Positions 8,966-17,484 of a DNA stretch of 64,000 nucleotides are shown here, in pieces (the first letter of the stretch is position 1; every line of letters begins with the position of its first letter). The stretch spans positions 1,621,934 through 1,685,933 of the forward strand of contig NZ_LT546166.1 of assembly GCF_900078685.2 (NCBI RefSeq). Reading direction: 5' to 3'. The position numbers were made by a program, and so were the translations under genes. Under the pieces are notes generated by a model, which made no database searches, was not told the origin of the DNA, and saw nothing but the letters and a program-made list of their open reading frames with translations. The DNA is from Mycolicibacter icosiumassiliensis (GTDB taxonomy: Bacteria; Actinomycetota; Actinomycetes; Mycobacteriales; Mycobacteriaceae).

Positions 8966-10381
8966 ATGTCTCGGCCCGCTGCGGCTGTCCACCGTGTGAT
9001 CAAGGCGTACGACGTACGCGGCCTGGTCGGTTCGGAGATCGATGAATCCCTCGTCACCGAGGTCGGGTCTGCGTTTGCCCGGCTGATGGCAGAAGAAGGG
9101 GCCCGGCAGGTGGTGATCGGCCACGACATGCGGGACAGTTCGCCAATGCTGTCGGCGGCGTTCGCCGAGGGGGTGGTTGCCCGCGGTCTGGATGTGGTCC
9201 GGATCGGGCTGGCGTCGACCGACCAGCTCTATTTCGCCTCCGGGGCGCTGGACTGCCCGGGTGCGATGTTCACCGCCAGCCACAACCCGGCCGCCTACAA
9301 CGGCATCAAGCTCTGCCGGGCGGGTGCCAAGCCGGTGGGTGCGGACAGCGGCCTGGGCCGGATCCGCGATGAGCTGATCGCCGGTATCGACCCGGTCGGC
9401 GACGGCCACGGATCGCGCGGCAGCATCACCGACCGCGACGTGCTGGCCGACTATGCGGCATTCCTGCACTCGCTGGTCGACATCTCCGGTCTGCGTCCGC
9501 TGCGGGTGGCCGTGGACGCCGGCAACGGGATGGCGGGCCACACCGCGCCGGCGGTGTTCGGATCGGTTGGTGCGATCACGCTGCTGCCGCTGTACTTCGA
9601 GCTGGACGGCAACTTCCCCAACCACGAGGCCAACCCGCTGGATCCGGCAAACCTGGTGGATCTGCAGGCATTCGTGCGCGAGCAGGGCGCCGACATCGGC
9701 CTGGCCTTCGATGGCGACGCCGACCGGTGCTTCGTGATCGACGAGCGCGGCGAGCCGGTGTCGCCGTCGGCGGTGACCGGTCTGGTGGCAGCCCGTGAAT
9801 TGGCCCGCGAGCCCGGTGCGACGGTGATCCACAACCTGATCACCTCGCACGCCGTGCCGGAACTGGTCACCGAGCGCGGCGGCACTCCGCTGCGGTCGCG
9901 GGTCGGGCACTCCTTCATCAAGGGGCTGATGGCGCAGACCGGGGCCATCTTCGGCGGGGAGCACTCGGCGCACTACTACTTCCGGGACTTCTGGGGCGCC
10001 GACTCGGGCATGCTGGCCGCCCTGCACGTTCTGGCCGCGCTCGGCGAACAGCAGCGGCCGCTGTCGGAGCTGACCGCCGACTACCAGCGTTACGCGGCGT
10101 CCGGAGAGATCAATTTCACCGTCTCCGATGCGCAGGCCTGCGTGGATGCGGTGGTCTCCTCGTTCGGTGACCAGGTGTCCGTGGACCACCTCGATGGCGT
10201 GACCGTCGACCTGGGTGCGGGCAGCTGGTTCAACCTGCGCAGCTCCAACACCGAGCCGCTGCTGCGGCTCAACGTCGAGGCGCCCGACGCTGCCGCGGTG
10301 GACGCGGTGGTGGCCCAAGTGTCCGAAAAGATCGCCCAGCAAGGCCGAGCCGTCGGCGCCGCGGAGAAGTCGCGTCCGTGA
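8966..10381 (+). CDS. manB: phosphomannomutase / phosphoglucomutase
   Basis: Interconverts mannose-6-phosphate and mannose-1-phosphate for GDP-mannose synthesis, working between manA and the guanylyltransferase. The 471-residue alpha-D-phosphohexomutase has all four domains: the phosphoserine loop TASHNPAAYNGIK (about residues 107-119), the metal-binding loop AFDGDADRC, the sugar-binding GGEHSAHYYF, and the C-terminal phosphate-binding RSSNTEPLLRLN. I chose ATG 8966 (MSRPAAAVHRVIKAYDVRG). The stop overlaps the start of the next gene as GTGA. The orthologue Rv3257c is called pmmA or manB. Confidence 0.94.
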   Translation: MSRPAAAVHRVIKAYDVRGLVGSEIDESLVTEVGSAFARLMAEEGARQVVIGHDMRDSSPMLSAAFAEGVVARGLDVVRIGLASTDQLYFASGALDCPGAMFTASHNPAAYNGIKLCRAGAKPVGADSGLGRIRDELIAGIDPVGDGHGSRGSITDRDVLADYAAFLHSLVDISGLRPLRVAVDAGNGMAGHTAPAVFGSVGAITLLPLYFELDGNFPNHEANPLDPANLVDLQAFVREQGADIGLAFDGDADRCFVIDERGEPVSPSAVTGLVAARELAREPGATVIHNLITSHAVPELVTERGGTPLRSRVGHSFIKGLMAQTGAIFGGEHSAHYYFRDFWGADSGMLAALHVLAALGEQQRPLSELTADYQRYAASGEINFTVSDAQACVDAVVSSFGDQVSVDHLDGVTVDLGAGSWFNLRSSNTEPLLRLNVEAPDAAAVDAVVAQVSEKIAQQGRAVGAAEKSRP

Positions 10382-11514
10382 CCGCGTTCTCCGGCTCGTT
10401 CTCCACCGTGGACCTCGATGACACCGAGGCCCTGCTGGCGGCTGACCGCGACGGTGCGCTGTGGGCCACCGCGATGGCCGGGGCGCAGGTACGCGCCACC
10501 GCCGCAGCCGTCGATGAGGGCGCCTTGGACGGCGTGCGCAGCGAGAGCCGTGACTACCCGCCGCGGACGATCATCTGGCTGTCCACTCGCGGTACCGCGG
10601 CTACGGCCGGGAGCCTGCTGGCCGCCACCCGCGGCGATTCGGCGCGCGCACCGCTGGTGCTGGCCGCCGAGGCCCCGCCGTGGATCGGGTCGCTGGACGT
10701 ACTGATCGTCGCCGGCGACGACCCGGGCGATCCGGCGCTGGTCGCCGCGGCCGCGGCTGGAGTACGTCGGGGCGCCCGGGTGGTGGTGGTCGCGCCCTAT
10801 GAGGGCCCGCTGCGTGACGCCACCGCCGGCCGGGTCGCCGTGCTCGAACCGCGGATCGCCGTCTCGGCGGAGTTCGCCCTGCCGCGCTACCTGGCCGCCG
10901 GGCTGGCCATCATGGACGCCCTGGAGGTGGCGGCCGCACCGACCGACTTGGGCGCACTGGCCGACGAGCTGGACGCCGAGGCGCTGCGCAACAGTGCCGC
11001 GCGTGAGCTGTTCACCAACCCGGCGAAGATGCTGGCGAACCGCATCGTCGGCCGCGACATCGCGTTGGCCGGTGACTGTGCGGCGACCCTGGCGCTGGCG
11101 CGGCACGGCAGCGCGGTGATGCTGCGGATCGGCCGGACCACGGTGGCGGCGAGCGGGCTCGCCGACGCGGTGAGTGCACTGCGGGCCCGGTCCGGTGGTG
11201 GCCGCGACGTCGCCGACATCTTTCACGACGAGCAGATCGACGGCCCGGCCGTGGACCGGTTGCGGGTGCTGGCCCTGACGCTGGCCGCCGAGCGGACCGT
11301 GGTGGCGGCCCGAATCAACGGCCTGCACGACGTCGACCTGGTTGCCGCCGGGGACGTGCCGGTGGCACCGGGCGCCGCGGAGGAAACCGCGAACCCGGCT
11401 GTGCCGGTGGTGGGGCTGACGCCGACCGGCCCGGGCCGGGCCGAACAGCAGCTTGCGGTGTTGGCGGTGCGGTTGGAGATGGCCGCCGCCTACGTGCGAC
11501 TTTTGCGGGGTTGA
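10378..11514 (+). CDS. SIS-domain / TobH-like protein (Rv3256c-like)
   Basis: A 378-residue protein related to bifunctional phosphoglucose/phosphomannose isomerases (SIS domain). No reaction has been proven for the mycobacterial version to my knowledge. Typical segments are FSTVDLDDTEALLAADRDG at the N-terminus, IIWLSTRGTAATAG in the middle and RAEQQLAVLAVRLEMAAAYV at the end. The classical catalytic pattern of isomerases is not obvious. It starts at GTG 10378 inside the preceding stop (GTGA), and its own stop lies 8 bases before the chosen manA start, so all three genes are one mannose-metabolism operon. Confidence 0.85.
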   Translation: MTAFSGSFSTVDLDDTEALLAADRDGALWATAMAGAQVRATAAAVDEGALDGVRSESRDYPPRTIIWLSTRGTAATAGSLLAATRGDSARAPLVLAAEAPPWIGSLDVLIVAGDDPGDPALVAAAAAGVRRGARVVVVAPYEGPLRDATAGRVAVLEPRIAVSAEFALPRYLAAGLAIMDALEVAAAPTDLGALADELDAEALRNSAARELFTNPAKMLANRIVGRDIALAGDCAATLALARHGSAVMLRIGRTTVAASGLADAVSALRARSGGGRDVADIFHDEQIDGPAVDRLRVLALTLAAERTVVAARINGLHDVDLVAAGDVPVAPGAAEETANPAVPVVGLTPTGPGRAEQQLAVLAVRLEMAAAYVRLLRG

Positions 11515-11522
11515 CGGGAACA

Positions 11523-12776
11523 GTGGAACAACTACGCGGTGCGATACGGACCTACGCCTGGGGCTCGAGGACAGCTATCGCCGAGTTCACCGGTCGGCCG
11601 GTTCCGGCGGCGCATCCCGAGGCCGAGCTCTGGCTGGGTGCACACCCGGGAGATCCGGCCTGCCTGGAGACCGACACCGGCGAAGTGTCGTTGCTCAAGG
11701 TTCTGACCCGCGACCCGGAGGGCCAGCTGGGCCCGGTGGCCCAGGCACGCTTCGGTGACCGGCTGCCGTTCCTGGTCAAGGTGCTGGCCGCCGACGAGCC
11801 CTTGTCGCTGCAGGCCCACCCCAGCGCCATGCAGGCGATCGAGGGCTACGAACGCGAGGAGCGGCTCGGGGTCCCGGTATCCTCGCCGATCCGCAACTAC
11901 CGCGACACCAGTCACAAACCGGAACTGCTGGTGGCGCTGCAGCCATTCGAGGCGCTGGCCGGCTTCCGGCCGGTGGCGCGCACCATCGACCTGTTGCGGG
12001 CGCTGGCGGTGTCCGACCTGGATCCGTTCATCGACCTGCTCGGCGGCCCGTCCGGCAACGGTCAATCCGATGTGCAGTCCGACGCCGACGGACTCCGGGC
12101 GCTGTTCACCACCTGGATCACCGCACCCCAACCCGACCTGGACGTGTTGGTGCCCGCCGTGCTCGAAGGAGCCATCCAGTACCTCAGTTCCGAGGCCGGC
12201 GAGTTCTCCGCCGAGGCCAAGACGGTGCTCGAACTGGGGGAGCGGTATCCCGGGGATGCCGGGGTGCTGGCCTCGCTGCTGCTCAATCGGGTCAGCCTGG
12301 CGCCCGGCGAGGCCATCTTCGTATCGGCCGGCAACTTGCACACCTACCTGCATGGCGTAGGCCTGGAGGTGATGGCCAACTCCGACAACGTGCTTCGTGG
12401 CGGACTGACGCCCAAGCACGTCGACGTCCCCGAGTTGCTGCGGGTGCTGGATTTCACCCCCACCACCGAGGAGATGCTGCGGCCGGCCACCTATACCGAC
12501 GGACTCGAGGTGGTCTACCAGACCCCCGCCGAGGAATTCGCGCTGTCGCGCCTGAAGCTCGACGGCACCCACCTCGGCCACGAGGTGGACGCGCCGGCGC
12601 GCCATGACGGTCCGCAGATTCTGCTGTGCACCGAAGGCTCAATCACCGTGCACGCCAAGTCCAAGACGCTGACGTTGCACCGGGGCGAGTCGGCCTGGGT
12701 GCCCTGCGACGACGGGCCGATCCGGCTGCTCGCCCAGAAACCGGCCGCCGTATTCCGGGCGACGATAGGCCTCTAG
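11523..12776 (+). CDS. manA: mannose-6-phosphate isomerase, class I
   Basis: Interconverts fructose-6-phosphate and mannose-6-phosphate, the entry into mannose metabolism. The 417-residue protein has the cupin metal site of type I PMI: LQAHPSAMQA (Gln, His), the KPELLVALQPFEALAGF glutamate segment, and GNLHTYLHGVGLEVMANSDNVLRGGLT with the distal His/Arg. The start GTG 11523 gives VEQLRGAIRTYAWGS, matching where the family starts; a TTG at 11511 in the same frame would add four residues and overlap the previous stop. No strong Shine-Dalgarno decides between them. Confidence 0.93.
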   Translation: MEQLRGAIRTYAWGSRTAIAEFTGRPVPAAHPEAELWLGAHPGDPACLETDTGEVSLLKVLTRDPEGQLGPVAQARFGDRLPFLVKVLAADEPLSLQAHPSAMQAIEGYEREERLGVPVSSPIRNYRDTSHKPELLVALQPFEALAGFRPVARTIDLLRALAVSDLDPFIDLLGGPSGNGQSDVQSDADGLRALFTTWITAPQPDLDVLVPAVLEGAIQYLSSEAGEFSAEAKTVLELGERYPGDAGVLASLLLNRVSLAPGEAIFVSAGNLHTYLHGVGLEVMANSDNVLRGGLTPKHVDVPELLRVLDFTPTTEEMLRPATYTDGLEVVYQTPAEEFALSRLKLDGTHLGHEVDAPARHDGPQILLCTEGSITVHAKSKTLTLHRGESAWVPCDDGPIRLLAQKPAAVFRATIGL

Positions 12777-12777
12777 G

Positions 12778-13719
12778 GTGTCGTCCTCCGGTAGCGCCAA
12801 GGCCATCGTCGCGGCCCTGACGGCCAACGGCGGTATCGCGGTGGCGAAGTTCGTCGGCTACCTGGTCACCGGCAGCGCCGCCATGCTTGCCGAAGCGGTG
12901 CACTCGGTGGTCGACACCTCGAATCAGGCGCTGCTGCTGTTCGGCCAGCGGGCCGCCACCAAGGCGCCCGACGCGCTGCACCCATTCGGGCACGGCCGCA
13001 GCCGCTACTTCTGGTCGTTCGTGGTGGCGCTGGTGCTATTCAGCCTGGGTTCGATGTTCGCGCTCTACGAGGGCTACGAGAAGGTTCGCCACCCGGTCGA
13101 GTTGAGCTCACCGGTGGTGGCGATCGCGATCCTGGCGGTAGCGATCGGGTTGGAGACCTACAGTTTTCGGACTGCGATCACGCAGTCGCGCCCGTTGAAG
13201 GGTCAGGGCAGCTGGTGGCGGTTTCTGCGTACCTCCCGCAATCCCGAGCTTCCGGTAGTCCTGTTGGAGGACACCGCGGCGCTGATCGGTCTGGCGCTGG
13301 CGCTGATCGGGGTGGGGCTGAGCGTGGTCACCGGAAACCCGGTGTGGGACGGCGTGAGCACCCTGGGCATCAGTGCGCTGCTGGGTGCGGTCGCCGTCTT
13401 CCTGATGGTGGAGATGCACAGCCTGCTGATCGGCGAAGGCGCCACCGCCGCCGAGGACCAGGCCATCCGCGCCGCCGTGGAGGGAACCGAGAACGTCACC
13501 CGCCTGATCCACATCCGGACCCAGTACCTGGGCCCGGACGAGATGCTGGTGGGAGCCAAGATCGCGTTGGCGCCCCAGCTCGACCTGGCCGGCGTCGCGG
13601 CCACCATCGACGCCGCCGAAGCCAACATCCGCGCGGCTGTCCCTGCGGCGCTGGTCATCTATCTCGAGCCGGATCTGGACCGCACTCCTGTGCCACACTC
13701 GGTGGAGCAGAAAGGTTGA
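12778..13719 (+). CDS. cation diffusion facilitator (CDF) metal transporter
   Basis: A membrane antiporter of the CDF family that exports divalent metals such as Zn2+ or Mn2+ against protons. The 313-residue protein has about six hydrophobic segments, the conserved HSVVDTS (HxxxD) metal site in the second segment, the family motif HPFGHGRSRYFW, a fifth-helix LLEDTAALIGL, and a C-terminal cytoplasmic domain (IHIRTQYLGPDEMLVGAKI). The GTG start at 12778 follows the manA TAG by one base, so it may be read through from the mannose operon. Metal specificity is not decidable here. Its stop overlaps or abuts the start of the Csb1-like gene. Confidence 0.88.
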   Translation: MSSSGSAKAIVAALTANGGIAVAKFVGYLVTGSAAMLAEAVHSVVDTSNQALLLFGQRAATKAPDALHPFGHGRSRYFWSFVVALVLFSLGSMFALYEGYEKVRHPVELSSPVVAIAILAVAIGLETYSFRTAITQSRPLKGQGSWWRFLRTSRNPELPVVLLEDTAALIGLALALIGVGLSVVTGNPVWDGVSTLGISALLGAVAVFLMVEMHSLLIGEGATAAEDQAIRAAVEGTENVTRLIHIRTQYLGPDEMLVGAKIALAPQLDLAGVAATIDAAEANIRAAVPAALVIYLEPDLDRTPVPHSVEQKG

Positions 13720-13724
13720 TCGCT

Positions 13725-14798
13725 TTGTCCAAACTGTCCTACCGACAGCTCACCGCCGCGTGCCAGGCCGGCGGCGGGAGCACCCTGAGCGTGTCCACCG
13801 AGCTGGCGCCGGCCGGGGGAGCCCACGCCGCGGTCAGCCCGGCCCCCCGCGCCGGGCGCTCTGCGTCGGCCGCCGAGACCCGGCTGATCGATGGGGTACC
13901 GACCGCGACGGTGCTGATCGATGACAACCAGAGTCAGGTCCAGCGCGTCGAAGCCGCGATCCTGCAGGGCATCCGTGATCAGCATCCACTGTTGAGCCTG
14001 GTGCCGCGGATGGAAGTCTCCTACGACGGCGGCCGGTTGGTGTATACCGATCTTGAGCTGCCGCAACGGATTTTCGACGGACACTTTCTCACCGGCTCCA
14101 TCGACGGCAAGCCCGCGATCGCCCACCCCGCCTACCGAGTGGCCCGCGAGAGCACGCCAGACAATGCGCGTGCGCTGTTGGAATTGAGCCCCGGCAGTTT
14201 GGTGTTCGGTGCGATCGACGCCGCCCTCGGCACCGGCCAAAGCCGTTTCCGCGGAGTGCTGTCCGGCGAGATCATCGGCGTACTCGTCGACGGTGCATCG
14301 GCGGACTCTCGTGCAGTGTCCGACACCGGTGTGTGCTGTAGCCGGATCCTTCGCACCCAGGTGCTCAGCTTCGCCGCACTGCGGCAACTGCGGTTCGACT
14401 GTGGCCCGGCCGGCGATGAGGCGGGCCGCGTCCTGCTGGCCGCCTACGCGCTGGCCGGGTTGGTGCGTTCCAACGCCGAACTGAGCATCCGGGCCAACTG
14501 CGATCTGGTGGAGACCGGCCCCACCACACTCAAACTCGATGCCCGCGACGGGGAATTCGTCGAGTTGGCCGCGTTGTCGATCGCCGAGGCCGACAAGCTG
14601 CTGGAGCGGGCCCTGGTTGAGGCCTACCGGGAAGCCGACATCACCTGGCGCGGACAGGTGCTGCACGTCACGGGAAATTCCGCGGCCTACGCGGCCGCCC
14701 AGAACGGCGGAGCGCCGCGGGACACACCGGTGGTGCATGCGCCTCGGCGGTTTCGGTTTCCGCACTTCATCGAGAGCCGGCTGAGCACTCCGAACTGA
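13725..14798 (+). CDS. orphan Csb1/Cas7-like (GSU0053 family) protein
   Basis: A 357-residue protein that I assign to the Csb1 family, the Cas7 backbone subunit of type I-G (formerly I-U) CRISPR effector complexes. Supporting segments occur in the family order: DDNQSQVQRVEAAI (SQ..R.EAA), LELPQRIFDGHFL, LSPGSLVFGAIDAALG, RFRGVLSGEIIGV, TQVLSFAALRQLRF, and ELSIRANCDL. There is no neighbouring cas3, cas5, cas8 or CRISPR array. TTG 13725 is chosen because AAAGG at 13711-13715 is well placed; an in-frame TTG 13716 overlaps the CDF stop. It is coupled to the CDF transporter. Function without partners is unknown; it could be a degraded cas remnant or have a repurposed role. Confidence 0.78.
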   Translation: MSKLSYRQLTAACQAGGGSTLSVSTELAPAGGAHAAVSPAPRAGRSASAAETRLIDGVPTATVLIDDNQSQVQRVEAAILQGIRDQHPLLSLVPRMEVSYDGGRLVYTDLELPQRIFDGHFLTGSIDGKPAIAHPAYRVARESTPDNARALLELSPGSLVFGAIDAALGTGQSRFRGVLSGEIIGVLVDGASADSRAVSDTGVCCSRILRTQVLSFAALRQLRFDCGPAGDEAGRVLLAAYALAGLVRSNAELSIRANCDLVETGPTTLKLDARDGEFVELAALSIAEADKLLERALVEAYREADITWRGQVLHVTGNSAAYAAAQNGGAPRDTPVVHAPRRFRFPHFIESRLSTPN

Positions 14799-14875
14799 GT
14801 CACCGAGATTCGGCGATGGACGCCCGCAAGGAGGTAACAGCGCACCGGATCCTGGTTTCTAGGTCCAGCCCCCTT

Positions 14876-16099
14876 TCAGCGCCGTGCGAATTCCGGCGCG
14901 CGTTCGGAAAATGGACCAACGGCGATAATCAGACCGAAGACGGCTTGCACCAGGGGATTGCGCCCGAGGATCTCCGTCAACCGAGACGGGCGATGATCCG
15001 ACCGAGGATCGGAGTTGCGGTTCGCGACGATTCTTGCGTGCAGCATCCCCTGCACAGTTTGAACGATCACGGTGGGCAGTGTGCGTCGCAGTTGGATCCG
15101 TGCCAAGTGACGAGTGGACAGCCTGCCAGTACGCAACGGCGGCGCGAGAATTCGCGCTGCCGCTACGGCATCGGCGATCGCCAGGTTGATGCCGATTCCG
15201 CCGGCTGGCGACATCGCATGCGCGGCATCGCCAATGAACAAGATACCTTTGCCGTACCACCTACGTAGCCGATTCATTTGTACGTCAAGGAGTTTGACCT
15301 CCTCGAATGACGTGAGTTCGCCGACCCGATCAGCCATGCATGGTATCAACGAGGTGATATCGCGCTGCAACGCTTCGATTCCCCGGGCACGTAGGGCAGC
15401 GTCTTGCCCTTTGGAGATCTGGAGTCCGATCTGGTAGTAGTCGCCGCGGTTGGTCGTGACGCATCGGCGGTCGATGTGCGCCACCCCGGACAGCTCCGCG
15501 GGGTCGTCGAGACGGCGTGGCAATCGAAACCACCAGATGTCCATCGGCACATCGAAGCTGCGCGGTACCAAGCCCATTGCGGAACGCAACGTGGATGAGC
15601 GGCCATCGCACGCGACGGTCAGGTCAGCACGGAGTTGCCCAACGACGCCGTCCGGGCCTCGGTACCGGACCCCTACGACACGGCCGTCGTGGCGTAGTGG
15701 CCCGACCACCTCGACGTTGTGCACCAGTCGAAAGGTCGGCTTTGCCGCTCCGGCGGTGGCTAGCAGGTCCAAGAATTCCCACTGCGGCACGATCGCGGTG
15801 CGTCGCTCCGTACGGCCGGCCTCGTTTCGCCCGCGCCCGAACCACCGGAGATTGCCGGTGCCGCTGAGGCTGTCGAGGTCTTGGCGGGGAAGCTGGGCGA
15901 ACTGCTCTGCCAACCCCATATCGTCAAGCACCCGCTGGGTGCTCACGTGGACGGTGTCGCCGCGGAAATCGCGCAGGAAGTCGGCATGTTTCTCCAGCAC
16001 GATCACAGCTATGCCCGCGCGCGACAGCAGCACCCCCAACATCACGCCGGCCGGACCGCCGCCGGCAATGACACAGGTCGTCGACTCCGGAATGGTCAT
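14876..16099 (-). CDS. FAD-dependent monooxygenase (PHBH-like)
   Basis: A 407-residue flavoprotein of the group A aromatic-hydroxylase fold. The N-terminal dinucleotide motif is VIAGGGPAGVMLG (about residues 9-21), the middle motif ADLTVACDGRSS matches the DG segment, and the FAD ribityl motif GILFIGDAAHAMSPAGGIGINLAIADA is complete. The substrate is unknown. ATG 16099 overlaps the stop of the reading frame that encodes the displaced PPE C-terminus (ATGA at 16099-16096). It was therefore translationally coupled to the PPE gene before that gene was frameshifted. It is the last gene of the leftward group behind the Zur-type box. Confidence 0.88.
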   Translation of the reverse strand: MTIPESTTCVIAGGGPAGVMLGVLLSRAGIAVIVLEKHADFLRDFRGDTVHVSTQRVLDDMGLAEQFAQLPRQDLDSLSGTGNLRWFGRGRNEAGRTERRTAIVPQWEFLDLLATAGAAKPTFRLVHNVEVVGPLRHDGRVVGVRYRGPDGVVGQLRADLTVACDGRSSTLRSAMGLVPRSFDVPMDIWWFRLPRRLDDPAELSGVAHIDRRCVTTNRGDYYQIGLQISKGQDAALRARGIEALQRDITSLIPCMADRVGELTSFEEVKLLDVQMNRLRRWYGKGILFIGDAAHAMSPAGGIGINLAIADAVAAARILAPPLRTGRLSTRHLARIQLRRTLPTVIVQTVQGMLHARIVANRNSDPRSDHRPSRLTEILGRNPLVQAVFGLIIAVGPFSERAPEFARR

Positions 16100-16370
16100 T
16101 CTCTCCCTTTCACCGGCAGGTGGCTCGCTTGGTTTTTCTCGTGGTTGTCGTGTCCCAGCCCAGTCGGTGCGCGTCGCACGTCGAGGTCGCCGGCCATTGG
16201 GGTTCGGGGCACCAGTGGGCCCGCATCGGTGCCGCGCAACGTGAGTAGGCCGCTCGCTTCACATCCAGAAGCCCGGTCTGCCGTACTGAAGCCGAGAATC
16301 CCGGCAGTACGATCAGAGGAGGCCGTGGGCTTGATCGCCACATCGGCGGGAAGAGCTTCTGGTTGAGGTC
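16096..16370 (-). pseudogene. displaced C-terminal end of the PPE gene
   Basis: In a different frame from the PPE gene upstream, this stretch encodes ALPADVAIKPTASSDRTAG, then ILGFSTAD and VPRTPMAGDLD. That is the usual C-terminal pattern of PPE-PPW proteins (a GFxGT-like motif followed by PxxPxxW, here degenerate). The frame ends at 16096, overlapping the start of the FAD monooxygenase. A single-base indel around 16350-16390 would join it to the main PPE frame. The left boundary is exact; the right boundary is approximate. Confidence 0.7.
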
Positions 16371-17329
16371 GCGATCGGGCTGTCTGTGGTTGCCGGCGAC
16401 GGTGGTAAGTCGACGGGCTCGGCCGCAACGGCCTCTGCGCCACTAGGTAGTGCTGCGAGCGCGGCCAACCCCGCGAAGGCGCCCAGCGGCACGGTCGCTA
16501 AGAAGGCCGCCACGCTGCTGATCAACGCCGGCCCCAATAGGGGCACAGACTCCATCAGCACGAACAGGACCACGTGAAATTCGACCAGGGCTACGGCGAA
16601 CAACCCGACCGGGATTGCCAGTTCGCTTGGCGCAGCCGACAAGAATCCTTGCGCCACCGCGATCACGTTGGCGAGGCTGCGCAGATGGCCTTCTGACAGC
16701 AACGAGGCAAGCGGCGATTCTCGGATCCACGTGATAATCGAGTTCACCAGCTGCTTTACCTCCTCGGCGTAGCCCGGCGCTGCTCGGCCCGTACTGACCA
16801 GGTGCGGTGCTGGCAGAGCTGGTGGTGTCGATGCCAATGCCGCCGCCGCGACCGCCTCGTAGGTAGTCATGGTGGTAGCGGCTTGGATCCACATGCGCGC
16901 GTAGTCGGCCTCGTTGACCGCGATGGGGAGGGCATTGACGCCGAAGAAATTGGTCGCCACCAGTACCGCGTGCGTGGCGTGATTGGCGGCCAGTTCTGCG
17001 AGAGTCGGCATGGTGGCTTCCGCTGTGGTGTAGCCGCCTGCCGCGACTTCGTGGGCAACGGCCATCGCCGCGAAACCAGCTGCGGTTTGCCGCAACGACG
17101 ACGCGTAGGCGGCGTGCGCGGTCAGGTAAGCGTCCGCGGCCGGGCCCTGCCACACGGCGGTTCGGATTGTTCCGATGAGTCCGACAAGCTCGTCAGCCGC
17201 GGCGCCGTACTCAACGGAGAGGGATTTCCATGTCCGCGCTGACGCCAGCAGCGGACCTGAGCCGGGCCCGCTGAACAGCGCCTGCGCATGGACCTCGGGC
17301 GGGAATGCCATCCATATCGGCGTATTCAC
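16313..17329 (-). CDS. PPE-family protein, C-terminus altered by frameshift
   Basis: A PPE protein, usually exported by type VII secretion to the outer membrane or cell surface. The N-terminal PPE domain is clear: MAFPPEVHAQALFSGPG, the WxG turn in TAVWQGPAAD, ATNFFGVNALPIAVNEADYARMW. A hydrophobic C-terminal half (LVEFHVVLFVLMESV and LAALAALPSG) suggests membrane association. The frame ends early with STRSSSRRCGDQAHGLL, which is not PPE-like, while the expected PPW-type end lies in another frame just downstream. This is either a real frameshift or a sequencing error. Upstream, 155 bases away, is the Zur-box-preceded secreted gene. Confidence 0.85.
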   Translation of the reverse strand: MNTPIWMAFPPEVHAQALFSGPGSGPLLASARTWKSLSVEYGAAADELVGLIGTIRTAVWQGPAADAYLTAHAAYASSLRQTAAGFAAMAVAHEVAAGGYTTAEATMPTLAELAANHATHAVLVATNFFGVNALPIAVNEADYARMWIQAATTMTTYEAVAAAALASTPPALPAPHLVSTGRAAPGYAEEVKQLVNSIITWIRESPLASLLSEGHLRSLANVIAVAQGFLSAAPSELAIPVGLFAVALVEFHVVLFVLMESVPLLGPALISSVAAFLATVPLGAFAGLAALAALPSGAEAVAAEPVDLPPSPATTDSPIATSTRSSSRRCGDQAHGLL

Positions 17330-17484
17330 CAGGGGTCACTCCAGGCCATATGCAGCGCTCCTTGGATCACCGGATCGGTCAGTGGCTTCGATGCAAAAGG
17401 CAAGGGGCCGAGTCCATTCCGGACCGCAGCTGGAGAAGCTGGCTGCCGCTTGTCAGCGGGGCCTTTCGCCTCAACCGTGGCCGA

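Noticed and set aside
13215..13724. Longer N-terminus for the Csb1-like gene reaching into the CDF gene
   Set aside because: The upstream open frame is Arg/Gly-rich shadow of the CDF gene, and a Shine-Dalgarno fits TTG 13725.
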